A stretch of DNA of 64,000 nt from Portulaca oleracea (GCA_029582165.1 CM055872.1:6045582-6109581), one strand, 5' to 3'; counted from the stretch's first letter, positions 1 through 13,041 are shown. Made by a program: numbers and translations. The notes: generated by a model not told the origin, from the sequence alone.

Positions 1-473
1 CATTAGTTTTATCTTTGTTTGACTTTCACTTTTATATTAATAATTCATAGTCTTAAATTGTGATTGCTTGTTTGATGACTATGTGATTTTATTTAAGCCT
101 AATCAACCCAAATTTGTGGTTATAGTTAGAGGTTTTTTTTTTTTGTTTTTTTTGTAATGGCCATCGCTTTTTCGAGTAACATGAAAAACATTAAATCTTT
201 AATAACTATCATCCCAAATGAGATTAAACATATATTATATGCTATTTCATCCCTAAATTATTTTATCTTATGTTTCGTTTACATCAAATAACATTATTTC
301 CAGTTTAACTTGGATATGGGGTACATACCCTTAGTGAGATTTTGCATACCTTTTAATAATGATAATTGAAATTGTGCATAATACTATTACAATAACATTT
401 CGATCTATAATATTAGTTCTGTATATTGTGAAATGAGTTTGATGTGTTAATCATCATTTTATAGTGTATAACT
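1..473. other. AT-rich intergenic stretch, nothing recognised
   Basis: No open reading frame of note, no terminal repeats and no RNA gene signature seen on either strand. Confidence 0.5.
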
Positions 474-637
474 AAGGTTGTTAAAATCGGGATCCTACCT
501 CAAATCTATGAGATGGTTATGATCAGAATTAACCCACGTATGATCGTGGAACGAATGTAGATGGTAGAATCGCATCAAAGATTATGAATTATAAAATCAT
601 AGAATTATAGATCATAATCGGGATTTTAATAACTATG
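474..637. mobile_element. Small MITE-like element with inverted termini
   Basis: The left end (GGTTGTTAAAATCGGGATC) pairs with the right end read in reverse (ATAGTTATTAAAATCCCGAT), giving an imperfect inverted repeat of about 19 bp around a core of about 125 bp. I could not read a convincing target-site duplication, so superfamily and exact ends are uncertain. Confidence 0.45.
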
Positions 638-2221
638 CCCATAACCCTTAATTTTATCGCATATGAGAAGAGTTTATGTCATGATATTCTCTTTATCAAC
701 TAATTATTGACTCCGAAATTGTATATGTACTTGCACATTGGTCAGATGTATAGGGATCAACTTGAATACATGATATACACATTCTTTTTAACCAACTTGA
801 ATACATGATATGAATCTCTTAACCTAGTCATAAATACAGGGATTAAACAATGACAGAGATCGAGATCAGAAAGATCGATAAAAAGAATTAAAAAAAGAGA
901 TAATGTAGGTATTTTTAATTGTTATTTACACATGGGATTCCCTTGATTGTATCGTTCCTTTTTGCCAGATTACAAGCATAATTGATTACTATATTTAGGA
1001 ATAAGTGTACGACATTTCCTATTTGTAGCAAGTAAATGTGAACGAATATTTCGTTCAAACATTAAATTATTAATCTTCCACACTATTCTTCTCTTTTAAA
1101 AAAAACAAAAAAACAAAGCAAGTAGATCAATTATTTTATTTTTTGTACCAAGGTACGAGGACTTTTCGATTGGCAATAATAATAATAATTAAATAAGAAT
1201 TATTTTTATTATTATTATAATATATTATGTCTTTATCACAAGTAATATTTAATTTCGTGTACCATAAGACTAGGGCTTTGAGGAAGGAGTTAATTACAAA
1301 AAAATTGTAATTTGGACAGTGTAGATAATATATAAGATTATGAAGAATTATAAGATACATCCCTCCTAGAAAAGTGGTTAACATTATCATCTCACCACTT
1401 GCCTTGTTGGGAAAGGGTGGGCCACATAATTAGTGGTAAATATATATATTAGCTTAATCACCACTTGATAATCAAGTTGTTGATTTTATCATTTTATTGG
1501 GGGAGCAAAATTTTAATTAATATTTATGTATCTCCTTTCTATGAGAAACCCTAGCTAATTAAGCTATTTAATTTAATTTGTGTCGAAAAGGATTGTCTAA
1601 CTAATTAATATCTATTTTACTTTTATTATAAAATTAAAAGGGGAAAAATACTTGTTCGTACACTTCATGCTTTCCATGATTTGAACTGCCCTATCTACAA
1701 ATTGTTTGTGTATTTATAGTTGATTAATCAAATTTTATATAAATCTTTTTGTGACGAATCAAACTTTGTACCTTCACAGTTATCTTTAGGTTTAAACATC
1801 AATAATATAAAGCTGTAACATTGCCATTGATATTAAGGAAGCAGTTATAGTGTTTGTCAATCATGATAACCACCGTATATAAAATAAATATTACTCGTAC
1901 ATATATCAAGTTTTATCTTGAATGTTAGTTTTTTTATTTAATATAAATTGTAAAAAATATTTTTAAAGTTTTGTTTTATTTAAAAAAAATTAAATAAATA
2001 ATTTTTCAAAGTGTGCTTTTTTACTAGGCAAAACTTAGAGTTCAATATTTAAATTTTAAAAAAATCATAAAAAGCTTTTTAGTTAAGAAAATATATTTTA
2101 TAATGTTATACTAAATGATAAAATGAATGGCGAAAATAAAAGTTGACACATGTATGAATAAACATTGTTTTCATTGTAGTGGTTATCATAATTGACATAA
2201 CCACTATAGGTTTTTCCTGAG
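638..2221. other. AT-rich intergenic DNA, no gene seen
   Basis: Only short random ORFs occur. The part around 1783-1830 shares a short stretch (ATCTTTAGGTTTAAACAT) with the sequence after 3224, so the tandem duplication described next may begin here. Confidence 0.4.
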
Positions 2222-2595
2222 TATTAATAATCATCAACTCTGATTATGGATTGTTTGATTGTTAGTAGTTAATCATGTGATCACTAAGATATTTTAAGTT
2301 TTTAACCAAAAAGGGGACCATTTCTATTATGATTGTGTGATACTTAATTAGATATGTGCCTGTTTAAGACTTTAATTAAGCGTATAATTTGGGAGACAAC
2401 TCATTGAATATTAGCAAGAGGAAAGTAATTTTGCAATTTTGCCTAAAGTTACTTCTTTTTATTGGTTGACTAATTTTGCCTTAATTATGTGTAGGGGAAG
2501 TATTAGTAGTCAATTATGAAACTACTTAGATGTCTTAACAAAGAGACAGACCATGCAAATTACGTTTATGAATGATATGAATAGTCATTATACTC
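2222..2595. repeat. Tandem duplication, copy A
   Basis: Aligns by eye with 3363-3698. Shared blocks in the same order include TTGATTGTTAGTAGTTAATC, GGGGACCATTTCTAT, GTGCCTGTTTAAG, CCTTAATTATGTGT and ATGAAACTACTTAGATGTC. The copies differ by many substitutions and small indels, so this is an old local duplication. Copy A ends exactly where a Mutator-type MITE was inserted. Confidence 0.75.
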
Positions 2596-3187
2596 GATAA
2601 TTACATTTACCCTACCTTACTTATGTGGTAATAATTTTTGCACACCCGACATTTAAGAAATAATTTTCACCCTACCTGACATTTAAGTGGTCATAAATTT
2701 AAAGCCCCTCGGGTATGTTATAATTGATTTTTTATTGACTTTTCCGGTGAACTGTAAAAAAATAAATATAAAGTGACATTTATACCCTTGTTACTATTTC
2801 CTTTGACTTTCAATTAATTGTGAAATGACTTTCGTACCCTTAGTATTAATTGTTATGACATTTTAAAACCCAACCACTCCACTGGTTCCTCTCCCCGCCC
2901 CCCCCCCATACAGAAAATGAAAACCTAACCCCTCCCAAACCACCATGTTTGTCTTCTACTCTCCAACATAGTCTTTTCCGTCTCAAATTAAAGGGCAACA
3001 TCGTAATTTCTCATAGTCATATAGGGGTATTATTGTATTTTTCCATTTCCGATGACAAGTTACCGGATTCTAACACTAAAAATCACTTTCACTAAATGTG
3101 AGGTAGGGTGAAAATTATTTCCCAAATGTCGAGTATGAAAAAATTATTACCGCATATGTCAGGTAGGGTAAATATAATTAACTTCTC
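2596..3187. mobile_element. Mutator-type MITE with about 90-bp terminal inverted repeats
   Basis: The first about 90 bases (through TTTACCCTACC, CGACATTT and TTCACCCTACC blocks) recur inverted in the last about 90 bases. It is flanked by the 10-bp direct repeat CATTATACTC (2586-2595 and 3188-3197), a length in the range of Mutator-like elements. The core has no coding sequence and includes a C-rich run near 2895-2907. The related copy B at 3363-3698 carries the same target region without the element, i.e. an empty site. Confidence 0.8.
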
Positions 3188-3362
3188 CATTATACTCCTT
3201 CCTTAACAAAGAGACAGTTATCGATCTTTAGGTTTAAACATAAAGACAATTGTCTCTTTGTAAAGGAGAGAGTTAATTAATTAATGACAGTCATTATACT
3301 TATTTAGGCATAAAATAATAAAATTGATAACATAAAGTATAAAGCTTTAACGTTATCATTAA

Positions 3363-3698
3363 AAATTAATCATGATCTACTCTGATTAAGGACTGGTTGA
3401 TTGTTAGTAGTTAATCACGAGATTACTAAGACATTTTAACCAAAAGGGGGACCATTTCTATCATAATAATTGCGTGATAGATACTGTACGTGCCTGTTTA
3501 AGGCTTTAATTAAGTCTGTAATTTTGGAGACAACCCGTTATTGGTTTAATGATAACTTCGCACTAATACATAATTTTTCCTTAATTATGTGTCGGAGAAG
3601 TGTTAGTAGACAACTATGAAACTACTTAGATGTCCTAAATAAAGAGGCAAGTCAGTCAATTTACGTTTATGAATTTTACAAATAGTCATTATACTAAG
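3363..3698. repeat. Tandem duplication, copy B (empty-site paralogue)
   Basis: Second copy of the unit at 2222-2595. It ends in AATAGTCATTATACT, which corresponds to the sequence just left of the MITE in copy A but continues uninterrupted, giving internal support for the MITE boundary. Confidence 0.75.
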
Positions 3699-4191
3699 GT
3701 GAGATATTTAAACCAATTATGATGACTTAAGACTGATCTTGTGACTTTTTATCTAGCTTTTACTATATTTACATGGACTAACAAACAAAAAGCAAAATCA
3801 TAAATATATAACGAATTGTCTTGTATCCTAAATTACTCATAAATGTAAGTATATTTAAATAATTATAAAGACATTTTTCATTACTTTGAGGGGTTATTAC
3901 AACTTATAAATAATATAAAAATAATTATTTATTTGTATTTTTTCATAAATATAAAACTATGTATAAAATGTGTATTTTCTACTATGATTGATAAAATTAG
4001 GTTATTATTTATATTTTTTTAACCTAGTTAATAAGTATTATACTCTTATGGTTTATAAATATATACAATTATTAGAAAAAATATTATTAAAAGTTACAAA
4101 AATGTGAAATATGGACAATTTAAGATAGTTATTAACCATCTTGAATCAAGATGTGTATCATTAAAAATAAGTGAGTTATTTATCAAGGATC

Positions 4192-4193
<2 letters not shown>
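3699..4193. other. AT-rich DNA, nothing recognised
   Basis: Very AT-rich, no ORF or repeat structure that can be supported. Confidence 0.4.

Positions 4194-4276
<83 letters not shown>
4194..4276. repeat. (TA)n microsatellite, about 41 units
   Basis: Uninterrupted alternating TA over about 83 bases. It generates an artificial ORF with a Tyr-Ile run. Confidence 0.97.
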
Positions 4277-4278
<2 letters not shown>

Positions 4279-6029
4279 CAACAAGACTTAATCATAGTTT
4301 CTGAGGGAGTAAAAAATTTGAGCATTTTAATTGACCTTCAATATTTTCAAGGTATTTCCACTTTAAACTCACGTCAATGTTGACTCTTACTTACGTAAGA
4401 CCTCCACAAGTATCGTGATTTCTTGTCCAAGTTGTACGTCCACACGCATAGCAATATTGGTGGGCAGTCAACAAAAAATGGAGAAAGCAACTAAGTTATT
4501 CATCCTAAAAGGGAAAAAAGAAAATTTTGAATGTTTGCATTATTTGAAACTTTCCTTTTTCTCTTAAATAATTTTGTTGGGTGTTACAATTATAAGAGAG
4601 AGAGAAAAAAAAGGTTTTGAGTTGGTCCTCTCCACTATATCAAAAGTGTTTATGATTACATTTAGCACTATTAATTCATTTACTCATCGCTATTAATCCA
4701 TATTAGTCACATTTTCAAGTCATCTTTTTAACTCCAACAAACCGTTAGTTAGCATCAATTAATACTAAGTAACACTAGCCAACATTAATCAATAACAAAT
4801 TGATTATGCTAATTAAGTTGAAAAGAACGAGTTTATGCACATTATATTATAAATAAATTCACACATGTTTTAAAATTGACAGGACAATTTATATATGGTG
4901 GTTTCGACCCCATCTTATTATGTTGTATTCTAATGCAAAACTAATTCAGTGACGTACTAAATAAAATACTTGCTCTTAAATGTTGAATCATCGAATCTAT
5001 AATATTATATTTATCTCGCTAAGTATTCCAAAAATGTATATTAATTCCCATCCAAAAAAACTATGGGAAAACTTTGGCCGGTTACATTAATATTCAAAGT
5101 TTCGTTTTCAAAAGTACTTAAATAATAGAGTATCATATAATAAGTTGTGTGTACGTAGCTGGCTGTTCTTTATATAATTTTCATCAAATATGCATGAACT
5201 TCCTAGGTAGGTACAAGTGATTCACACGAGAGGAGGCTTTGCAGAACAAGAAATAGTTGACCATTTGTTAGGTAACACAAAATAGATTCTTATCTTTGAC
5301 ATTTTGAATTCATCCCTTTTTATTTTTTTTTTATTTCTCTACTTTAACGCTAGCAAAAAATTCAGATATACGGAACAAAATTTAAGTCAAAATTAAGTTC
5401 GAATAATGAAAAAAGAGATAAATACTGTGTCCACATATTTGGTCAGGTCAATGACAAAAATGTAATTCAGACCAAACCTAATATTTTTATAATCAAACAA
5501 ATTTAAATATTCAAAAATCAAACAAAATTTTCTCAACTCTATTCTCCTACATAACAAATTCATGAGACACCCTCTCAACTTTAAAAGTTTAGAACTAATG
5601 GAAATAGTGCAGTAGGCTACTAGGATTTTTTTTTATATATATATATATTTAGAAGGCTGCTAGGTTTGAAAATGAGCAATGCCCAATTTGTGGGTTATTG
5701 TAGAATTAATACATTTTTTAGTAAGTTAAAAACTAAAAGAAAAGCTAGCTTTTTTTAATAATTAGAAGTTTAAGATGACATTTCATAGTACGCCATCAAT
5801 TTCACAATGTTTATCAAATTGACTTTTATAATCTCAATTACTTAATTAGTTATTATAAATTTTTTTTGTTAATGTATTTTCAAAAAATCATATATATTTA
5901 TACTTTTTAGAAAGTATACTGCATAGTTTTCTATAATGAACCAATAAAATCTTAGAAATTAATAGTAAATATTTTTAAGAATTGACTACATGTAACTTGA
6001 CAAACAACTTGAAAAATAGAATCGGTCCA
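4277..6029. other. AT-rich intergenic DNA, no gene seen
   Basis: Short ORFs only. A small GA/A-rich patch near 4597-4614 and a short TA run near 5633-5650 are the only low-complexity features. Confidence 0.4.
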
Positions 6030-6313
6030 TAGTACCATTTTTTTTTATACGGCTGGCTGGTTGCGGTGTCACAACACACTGTACCTTGCCACATCCCACC
6101 ATAATATACTAATCTACCATGATTTACCACAACCCACTACAATCAATTTTTTCACATTTACCAACACAATTTACAATTATTAAAAACAAAACTCACCACA
6201 ACTTATCACAACCCACCACAATCCACTACAACTTTTCTAAACCCACCAAATTTCACCACAATTCCACCACACCGCATCGAGCCATACTGCATCCAATCGC
6301 ATAAAAAAACACA
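6030..6313. mobile_element. CCACCACAA-rich MITE, degraded copy of the 43.8-kb family
   Basis: Shares with 43773-43985 a body of repeated CCCACCACAA-like motifs, a left end with a T-run and a right end of the form CCATACnGCA...CGCATAAAA. The terminal repeats and TTA duplication seen in the other copy are no longer readable here, so the ends are approximate. Confidence 0.55.
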
Positions 6314-7754
6314 GTTATATGTTCAAATTTATTTTGTTTCTAGTCATATATGTACACTCAAGTATGTTAAATTAAGCATTTGTTAGGCTTAGATTCTATA
6401 CATGAATTGTTTAATGTACATTTGGATCGTTAGTTTAAAGTTGACTAATAGATAAATATACTAGTGTACGTCAATTTTGTTTAGGTTTAGGTTTAGGTTT
6501 TGGGTATGTTAAGATTTTAAGCATGGCTAATAACGTAAGCAAAGTTAAAACGTTGGAATTGATGCTAGTCATCCATAGCGCCTAGTTTTCCTGTAGAGGA
6601 GGGGCCAACTTAGGGTAAAGTTAAAGCTAAAGCATGAGACATACATAGAGGACCAACCTCTAAATTCTATTGGTTTAAAGTTATTAAAAATTATTAAAAT
6701 TTAGTAAAGGTTATATGTTTATGAATACGTACATTATCCTTATGGGAAAGTGTTACTTTATTTAAAAGTGAAAATTTTTCTCAACATTTACCGACATTTG
6801 CTTTTGTTATTTAATATTGGAAAAATAGATCGTAAAGTACGGTATATCTGTGGTTTAGATTATGGCAAATTGATATTTATATTATAATATATCAAAATAT
6901 AAAAGTGCAATGTATTATTACTGAATTGGGTGAAACCAATTTGATGGATTGTCTATATGACATGTTTGTTATTGGATTTTAATATACCAAACTTTATGAT
7001 AGTTGGGTTGTAGCAAACCAAAAAAATTGTTTTTGGATTTCAGTACACTAAAATTTGTGACACTTGTATAATGGTAACTTGGTAGTGGTGCACTGAAATC
7101 CAACACTTTTACGTTTTAGTACATTGTGAATTTATGCGAATTTAAAATACAATTTACCCCAATCCAAACCCTTAAAATACAGTGTACTTCAATCCAATTT
7201 TCTTTCGATTTTCACTAAAAGTTATCAAAACTTATTTAACTCTTATCAAATCTTCCATTTTCCAACAAATTTTACAGGCATGTAAGACAATAAGAGAGAT
7301 ACCATTTGGGTTGAGCTTTGGGTTGACTTACATCGAGATCAACAAGGTTTGGATTGAATTGGGTTAGGATAGGATTATTTTCAAGAAAGATTGATCTTGG
7401 ATCGTTTTATTTATAGTCTAATAAGCGCATTTTACAGCAACAATTAAATAAATGACCTTGGTGAAACATAAATTTACAGTAAACTAGCCGTGTATATTTC
7501 AAATTCAAGTCCACTCCAAATCAATAAATTTTGGTATTTTCATATTAAGGCCAAGTGAATTATATAGATCGGGTCAATTTTAGGTCCTTTTCTCCACTGA
7601 AATAAGTAGGGTTTTACTTACTCATCTTACCTATTTTTGCTTACCTTACTTATACTACTTAAAACATCTTACATAATATATATTTTGAAAATTGATAAAT
7701 AATGTGATTGAAGTGATTTATTTTACTCACGTTACCTTATACATTTAAAGACAA
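6314..7754. other. Intergenic DNA, no gene seen
   Basis: No coding signal. A short inverted motif pair (GGATTTCAGTACACTAAAA near 7036 and GTGCACTGAAATCC near 7088) hints at a decayed small foldback, which I do not call. Confidence 0.35.
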
Positions 7755-8025
7755 GAGCAGACAAAAATTCGTGTTCGAGTAATTTCGAGTTCAAACAATT
7801 GGACATCGGACGAAAATTTGATATATGATACCCAACTTTTCGCATATTTTTTGGGTTGGGCTTGGGTCGAACAAATCATACAAGCATAAATTCTAGTCTA
7901 AATCGGTGTGTTTAAATTTTCAATTAAATCAATCAATGTCAAAATTCGAACATAAATTTTAAGACCGTACCCGATTTGAATGAGTCAGACAAATCTGGAC
8001 TATCGAATGGGTCAAATTTTTTAGG
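7755..8025. mobile_element. Degraded hAT-like MITE, related to 29.7 and 60.7 kb copies
   Basis: Starts with GAGCAGACAAAAATTCG and carries the same style of GGGTTGGGCTTGGGTCGAAC and AAAATTCGAACATAAATTTT segments found in the better-preserved copies at 29700-29996 and 60721-61011. No target-site duplication was readable. Confidence 0.4.
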
Positions 8026-9300
8026 AAGAATGGATTATATTAATCCCAACTTTTACAAATTGGACAGTAATAATCTCTACTATCAATTTGTATCCTGGTC
8101 ATCCAAAAAATGAAATAAAATTGGATTGTAGTGATACCAAAGCTACATCTACATTCTTTTTACTTCTTTTTCATACATGCCCGATATTGTTTTTGTTTGT
8201 TTCGTTGCTGCCCCCAGAAAGGTAATTAATTGTAGTTACTAAAACAATTTTTGAATTATTTTTTTGAGACTTTGAGCAATTATTATGATTTTTTAAAATG
8301 AATAAAAATGAAAAAATTGTAAAAAATTGAAAAAATTGAAAAAAATTGGGAGAAATGTCGTAAATTCATTAAAAAACATGGTAAAGTGTTATACTAAGTT
8401 TTGAGTCAAATGCAACACAAAATCTATAATATTTAGGGTATATTCTTAATGATGTCGTATTACAATTAAATTTATTTATTTTTTTGGACCATCAAACTAT
8501 AAACTAAAAGTAGAAATTATTGTTGTCCAATTTATAAAAATTTGAATTATTAAAATCCAATTTTCCCCATTTTTGATAGGCTCAATGATGTAAATTAGAT
8601 GTAGAGAGATTCCATGGTGGGCGAGAGAGTGAGTGAGAGGGGGCCAATTAAAGTAAGTGGGGCGTACTGTTTCCAGTTGAGGAAATGAAAGCAAAAGAGG
8701 TTAAGCCTCGTCCCACTTCCATTATTAGAATCTATGTCTTCTTCCTGGCCTTCCACTCACAATTCACATTCCTACACTCTACAAGTTTTTTTCCCCAAAC
8801 TTTAAATCCAGACACAGATTAGACATCTTAATCATAATCTCATCAAAATTAACACACTCTCCTCTCTGATTGGATTGATATCCCCTAACAATCTTAAGGC
8901 CTCGTTTGGTTTGTCTTTATTTTTTTTTGTCTACTTCCTTTTGCTTCGTGGCCTTCTCTTCACCATTCAACCCTATTTTTCCCTCTGCCCCCACATTCGA
9001 ACCCAGTCGCTCTCTCTCAATTGTCCAGTATTTTGTCTTTTGAAGATTTTTTTACAAAAAAAAATCTATACTTTTGGGTACTGAAAAAAGTAAAATTGAA
9101 AATACAATTTTGTTATGAATGAATTGAACTTTTATCCCTGTTACTTTTAGTGTCTAACATTGAGTTAAGCTCATCGAAAAAATAACATGACAATAGTGAT
9201 ATTACACGTCGAATTTCAAAAAAAGGGTGAAAGTTATCGCACATGTAATATTGCCACCAACATGTACTTTTCCGACATGGTCAACTCATCAAAACTAATA
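8026..9300. other. Intergenic DNA, no gene seen
   Basis: No supported gene. TTAAGGCCTCGTTTGG at 8893 resembles the left terminus of a PIF/Harbinger MITE, but no matching right end was found. Confidence 0.35.
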
Positions 9301-9960
9301 GGGGCTGTTGATGTAAAATTGGGTGTAGGATGGAAATTACTTAGATAATAAAGAGAGTCGTGTGTAGGCGTACCCACTATCATTTGACTTATATATCAAC
9401 CGTATATAATCGTAGGATATATACAATTCTTGTCTTATATGAATGAGACTTATCGAACTCTATTACCAAGCTTAAGGATTATTGCAATTACAACCTGAGA
9501 GATGGGTGTTTAGGGAGGAATGAATCCTTTTTGAATGAGGCATGTGAGGTCACCCCTATTTATAGTGTAAGGAATCACTCTTGGATAGGGTGGATAGAAT
9601 TGATGCTTAACAACATGGAAAAAGTAGCTAGTCACAATATCCAACCAACCCTAACCACCCTTATCAGCATAAAAAAATATGTGCTTAAATGTTTTAAAAA
9701 ACACGTGAAAGACAATAAAAACAAAAACGGTTTATGGGCCCGACACGATTGTGCCAACACAATAGCACGCCCGTGCCAAATGTGCAGATACCAATTCTCA
9801 AATTGTCGAGGCTTGGCACAGTCGTGCCACATCCAAGCATGCCCGTGCTATAGGCTTGACACATTCGTGCCATACCCTGGAGCATATATGCCAAGCTCCC
9901 TACACACAATTTGATCTTGTTGAGGTTTGGCATGTCCATGCCAAGCTCTCTTCACCAAAT
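9301..9960. repeat. Unclassified repeat with GGCAC-n-GTGCC palindromic motifs
   Basis: Between 9735 and 9945 the motif TTGGCAC-n-GTGCCA and close variants (GACACGATTGTGCCA, TTGGCACAGTCGTGCCA, TTGGCATGTCCATGCCAAGC) recurs about every 40-50 bases. Such GTGCC/GGCAC-rich tracts occur in some plant gypsy LTRs, so an LTR fragment is plausible. I see no LTR ends, primer site or protein domain. The 127-aa plus-strand ORF here has no recognisable domain. Confidence 0.35.
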
Positions 9961-10149
9961 TTAGGCCTTTTGGATCCGGGAAGTTATCAAATGACTTCCT
10001 TAGGTCCTATTAGCTTGAAAAAATTAGTATGAGTATAATAAGCTTCCTACTTCGATGTTGTGACAATTTTGTTAGTAACTTTCTTTGTAACTTTACATTT
10101 TTATCTTTGATGAAAAACTTGACAATCCATGTTTAAGTGATTTGAAAAT

Positions 10150-11005
10150 TAATATTCACTTGACATTGGTGTTCCTGGGATTGGGGGATGAGTGTGTATG
10201 AATAGTGGAAATAGTATTATTTTAATGGGTGTTGGGGTATGGTATTGTTAATGGTGTCCTTGGAGTTGGGGGATGAGATGAGGGATAAGTGGGGTAGGGA
10301 GTAATATTTTATTGGATTATGGGACCCACAAGTAGAGTATAATTGTTTTCTTTTTTTGTATTGGACTATAATTATTTTCTACAATGATGAAATTGTATAG
10401 TTATAATTAATAATTAAAATATTAAAAATTAATTAGAAATGTGAAAATACTGTACTAATATATTTTTATTTTATTATAAAATTTTTATTTTATATTTAAA
10501 AATGATTAAATTATCATTAAAATTATCATTAAAAAATAAGACAAAAATAAAAATCTAACACATACTTAAATAAACTATTTAAATTATCATTAAAAGGAAA
10601 CATAATTAAAACATTAAACCAATTTGAATTATAATATTTATAATTAATTAAATTATTTAAATTAAAAAATTATAATTACAAATTCAAAAAAAAAAGAAAC
10701 CGTTTGAAACCAAAAACACTAAGGAAAAGAGAAGGAAAAGAAAAAGGAAAAGAGAAAGAAAAGAAAAGGAAAAAAAATAATAAAGCAACTGCACGTGGGC
10801 CCCACAGGACGCCCGCCCAGACGCGCGCGCCAGACAGAAAAAGGGGGGTGCAACGCACGCCCCTCCCCCGCGCCTCTCTTCCCCCTTTTTCCCCCTTTTC
10901 GTCCCAGGGACGCCTGCTCGTCCCTCAACCCCTTTTTTTTTTCCTTTTTTTTTCTTACCCTCTCTCCTATGTCCCTCATTGTGAGGGATACCAATAAGGA
11001 TGGCC
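10150..11005. mobile_element. Possible PIF/Harbinger-like MITE with GC-rich right end
   Basis: The left part holds repeated GGTGTTCCTGGGATTGGGGG-like text (10168 and 10252). The right end, read in reverse, is GGCCATCCTTATTGGTATCC followed by a TAA that could be the target-site duplication. The left terminus is degraded. An AT-rich core is followed by an A/G-rich tract and a strongly GC-rich tract (10795-10925). Both strands show ORFs here because of base composition, with no protein domain. Confidence 0.4.
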
Positions 11006-11800
11006 TAAGAGTAGGACTTGGAATGTCTACTACTCTACTCCCTACGCACACTGACACACATAGGAGGTAAACAAATAAAATTTGGATTTTGGAACCTTTA
11101 GTATCTTGTCTTTGTCTTTGTATTAAATTTATATTTTTGTAAATTAAACTGAAAAAAAGTTTGCATGATTGATTTCTGTAATTATAATAACACATATAAA
11201 TGATATAAAATTACGTTTTAATCTATATTTATAAAAATTTACAAAAAAGGTCTAAAATATGCCTGACGAACTCGGTTCAATCGTCAGGGAGTTGTTAAAA
11301 TTTGAAAATGAGATATATATTATTTAAAAGGATAGACTATTACTATGAGTAGAAATCAACTCAATGAAAAAAATTAAACTAATGGATTAAAAGTCCAAAT
11401 ATAATTCTATACTCTAAATAGTCTATTTGTTTAAGTTGAACCAAAAGTTCCAACATTAAACTAATGAAAATAAAGTGACGTCATAAAACAGTTAAAACAA
11501 AGGTTGTGTGAAAGGCATTCATGTGACATATTGATATTCCCATTATACCACCTACTTTCATTATATATACTAGAGAATTCTTCTAACTTCAACTTACCTC
11601 AAAGTTGCAAAAAATTGGCTTTTCCACCTAACATATTATCTTTTAAACTTTTGTCTCTAAGTGAATTATCAACATAAAACCAAAATTAAGTTAACTCATT
11701 CTATACTTGCCCAACTAGACAAGTTGTGTATTTATATACAACTCTTGTTTCTCCTATTTTTTCCCCCTTTTTTGAAAGATCAAGTTTAGAGATGCAAAAA
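11006..11800. other. Intergenic DNA, nothing recognised
   Basis: No ORF, terminal repeat or RNA gene that I can support. Confidence 0.4.
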
Positions 11801-12065
11801 TAAGGGTGTGTATTATTCGGTTTTGAACTGAATAAATTGAGAACTGAACTGGTTTTATTCGGTTCAGTTTTTGATTTGGGCTTTAGTCCTTATTTACTTT
11901 TTTGTTTAACCGGTTCGGTTTGGCTCAGTTCCAATGGAATCTCCAAATAGATATGTGCGTTATTCGGTTAAACCGGGAACCAAATCGGTTTTATTCGGTT
12001 CATACTTTACCTCTTATTAGCCTTTTGATTTTATCGGTTCAGTTTTGAACCGATGAATAACCCTA
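11801..12065. mobile_element. hAT-type MITE (265 bp)
   Basis: Termini TAAGGGTGTGTATTATTCGG and (reversed) TAGGGTTATTCATCGGTT are imperfect inverted repeats. The flanks are TGCAAAAA (11793-11800) and CGCAAAAA (12066-12073), an 8-bp duplication with one mismatch, as expected for hAT elements. The body repeats TTCGGTT / AACCGAA motifs and has no ORF. Confidence 0.75.
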
Positions 12066-12628
12066 CGCAAAAATACATTTGAAGGATCAAATTTTGTCTT
12101 TTAGAAAACCAAACACTCAAATACTATTTTTTTATTTTGTTTTATTTGTCTTACAATGTTCTAAAATATATTTATAATTGTAAAATCCTCCTAAAGTTAA
12201 AGCTGATAGTTGAAGCTTCAATGATGTTTTATACTCTAACTCGTCACTCTCACGTAAATGTTTTTTGAGTTTGAAGCATGAAAATTCTATCATAATTTTG
12301 TCTTTTTTTTAAAAAAAACTCTGAATATGATAATAATGGTTTTATAAGAGATTCTACTTTAGTTGAAAATTTCCTCAACTATCATAGGTAAAAAGTATAT
12401 TATTGTTAATTATATCTTTAAAGCACCAAAGTCAATGTATATTGTTCAACAAATAATTCAATTTATTGAGATAAAATTTTTTGGCAAATTTACTATTTTT
12501 TAAAGAAGATTCAACCATAATTAAACTTGTTTCAACTATCATTGTTAATAACTAAAACTATCGGTTATTCAACTTTAAAAAAATCGAAATTAATATATAT
12601 TTATCAAAGTAACATGTTGTAATAATTA
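12066..12628. other. AT-rich DNA, possible 5' flank of the retrocopy
   Basis: No gene seen. CAACTATCATAG at 12376-12387 resembles CAACTACCATAG just after the poly(A)-like tail at 17677-17688 and may be the target-site duplication of the retrocopy, with one mismatch. Confidence 0.35.
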
Positions 12629-13041
12629 ATGTTTCCAATGTATGAGGTTTACTTTATACAAACAAAGCCAAATTTTCAACTGGCAAAATTGAAAAACAAC
12701 AATATGCACGCAAGCAGAGTGACTTATAAGGATGCTCTTTTGAGTGGTCCCAACGCCAAGTGGGTGGTGGATAAGGAAAAGGAGGCTGACTCTGACAGTG
12801 ATCGCATTCTCAGCATCTTGATTGAATCTGGTGATGATGTGGCTGAGCGTGACTTACTTGTTGATCTTAAGGATTCTATCTTGGAAGCTTCGAAGAGTAA
12901 AGCTAGGGGTAAGAGAAAAAAGAGCATACTGATGAAATCTAAGGCCCCGTTCTTTTGTGCGTTGCGTTGCGTTTGCGTTTCGATAAGTTGCTTTGGGTTG
13001 CGATAGGAATTAATAAAGAGGTGAGTAGAGGTGAATAGTAT

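Noticed and set aside
4171..4383. 70-residue ORF with Tyr-Ile repeats
   Set aside because: Product of the (TA)n microsatellite.
6480..6500. Telomere-like repeat TTTAGG x3
   Set aside because: Too short and not the TTTAGGG plant unit; no interstitial telomere array.
9541..9575. AGGTCACCCCT resembling part of a miR398-like sequence
   Set aside because: Only the 3' half matches and no hairpin partner was found.
9531..9914. 127-residue ORF rich in Cys
   Set aside because: No domain; composition follows the repeated GGCAC/GTGCC motifs; overlapping ORFs on the other strand are equally long.
10719..11195. 158-residue minus-strand ORF
   Set aside because: Lies over A/G-rich and GC-rich low-complexity sequence; both strands are open and no domain is visible.
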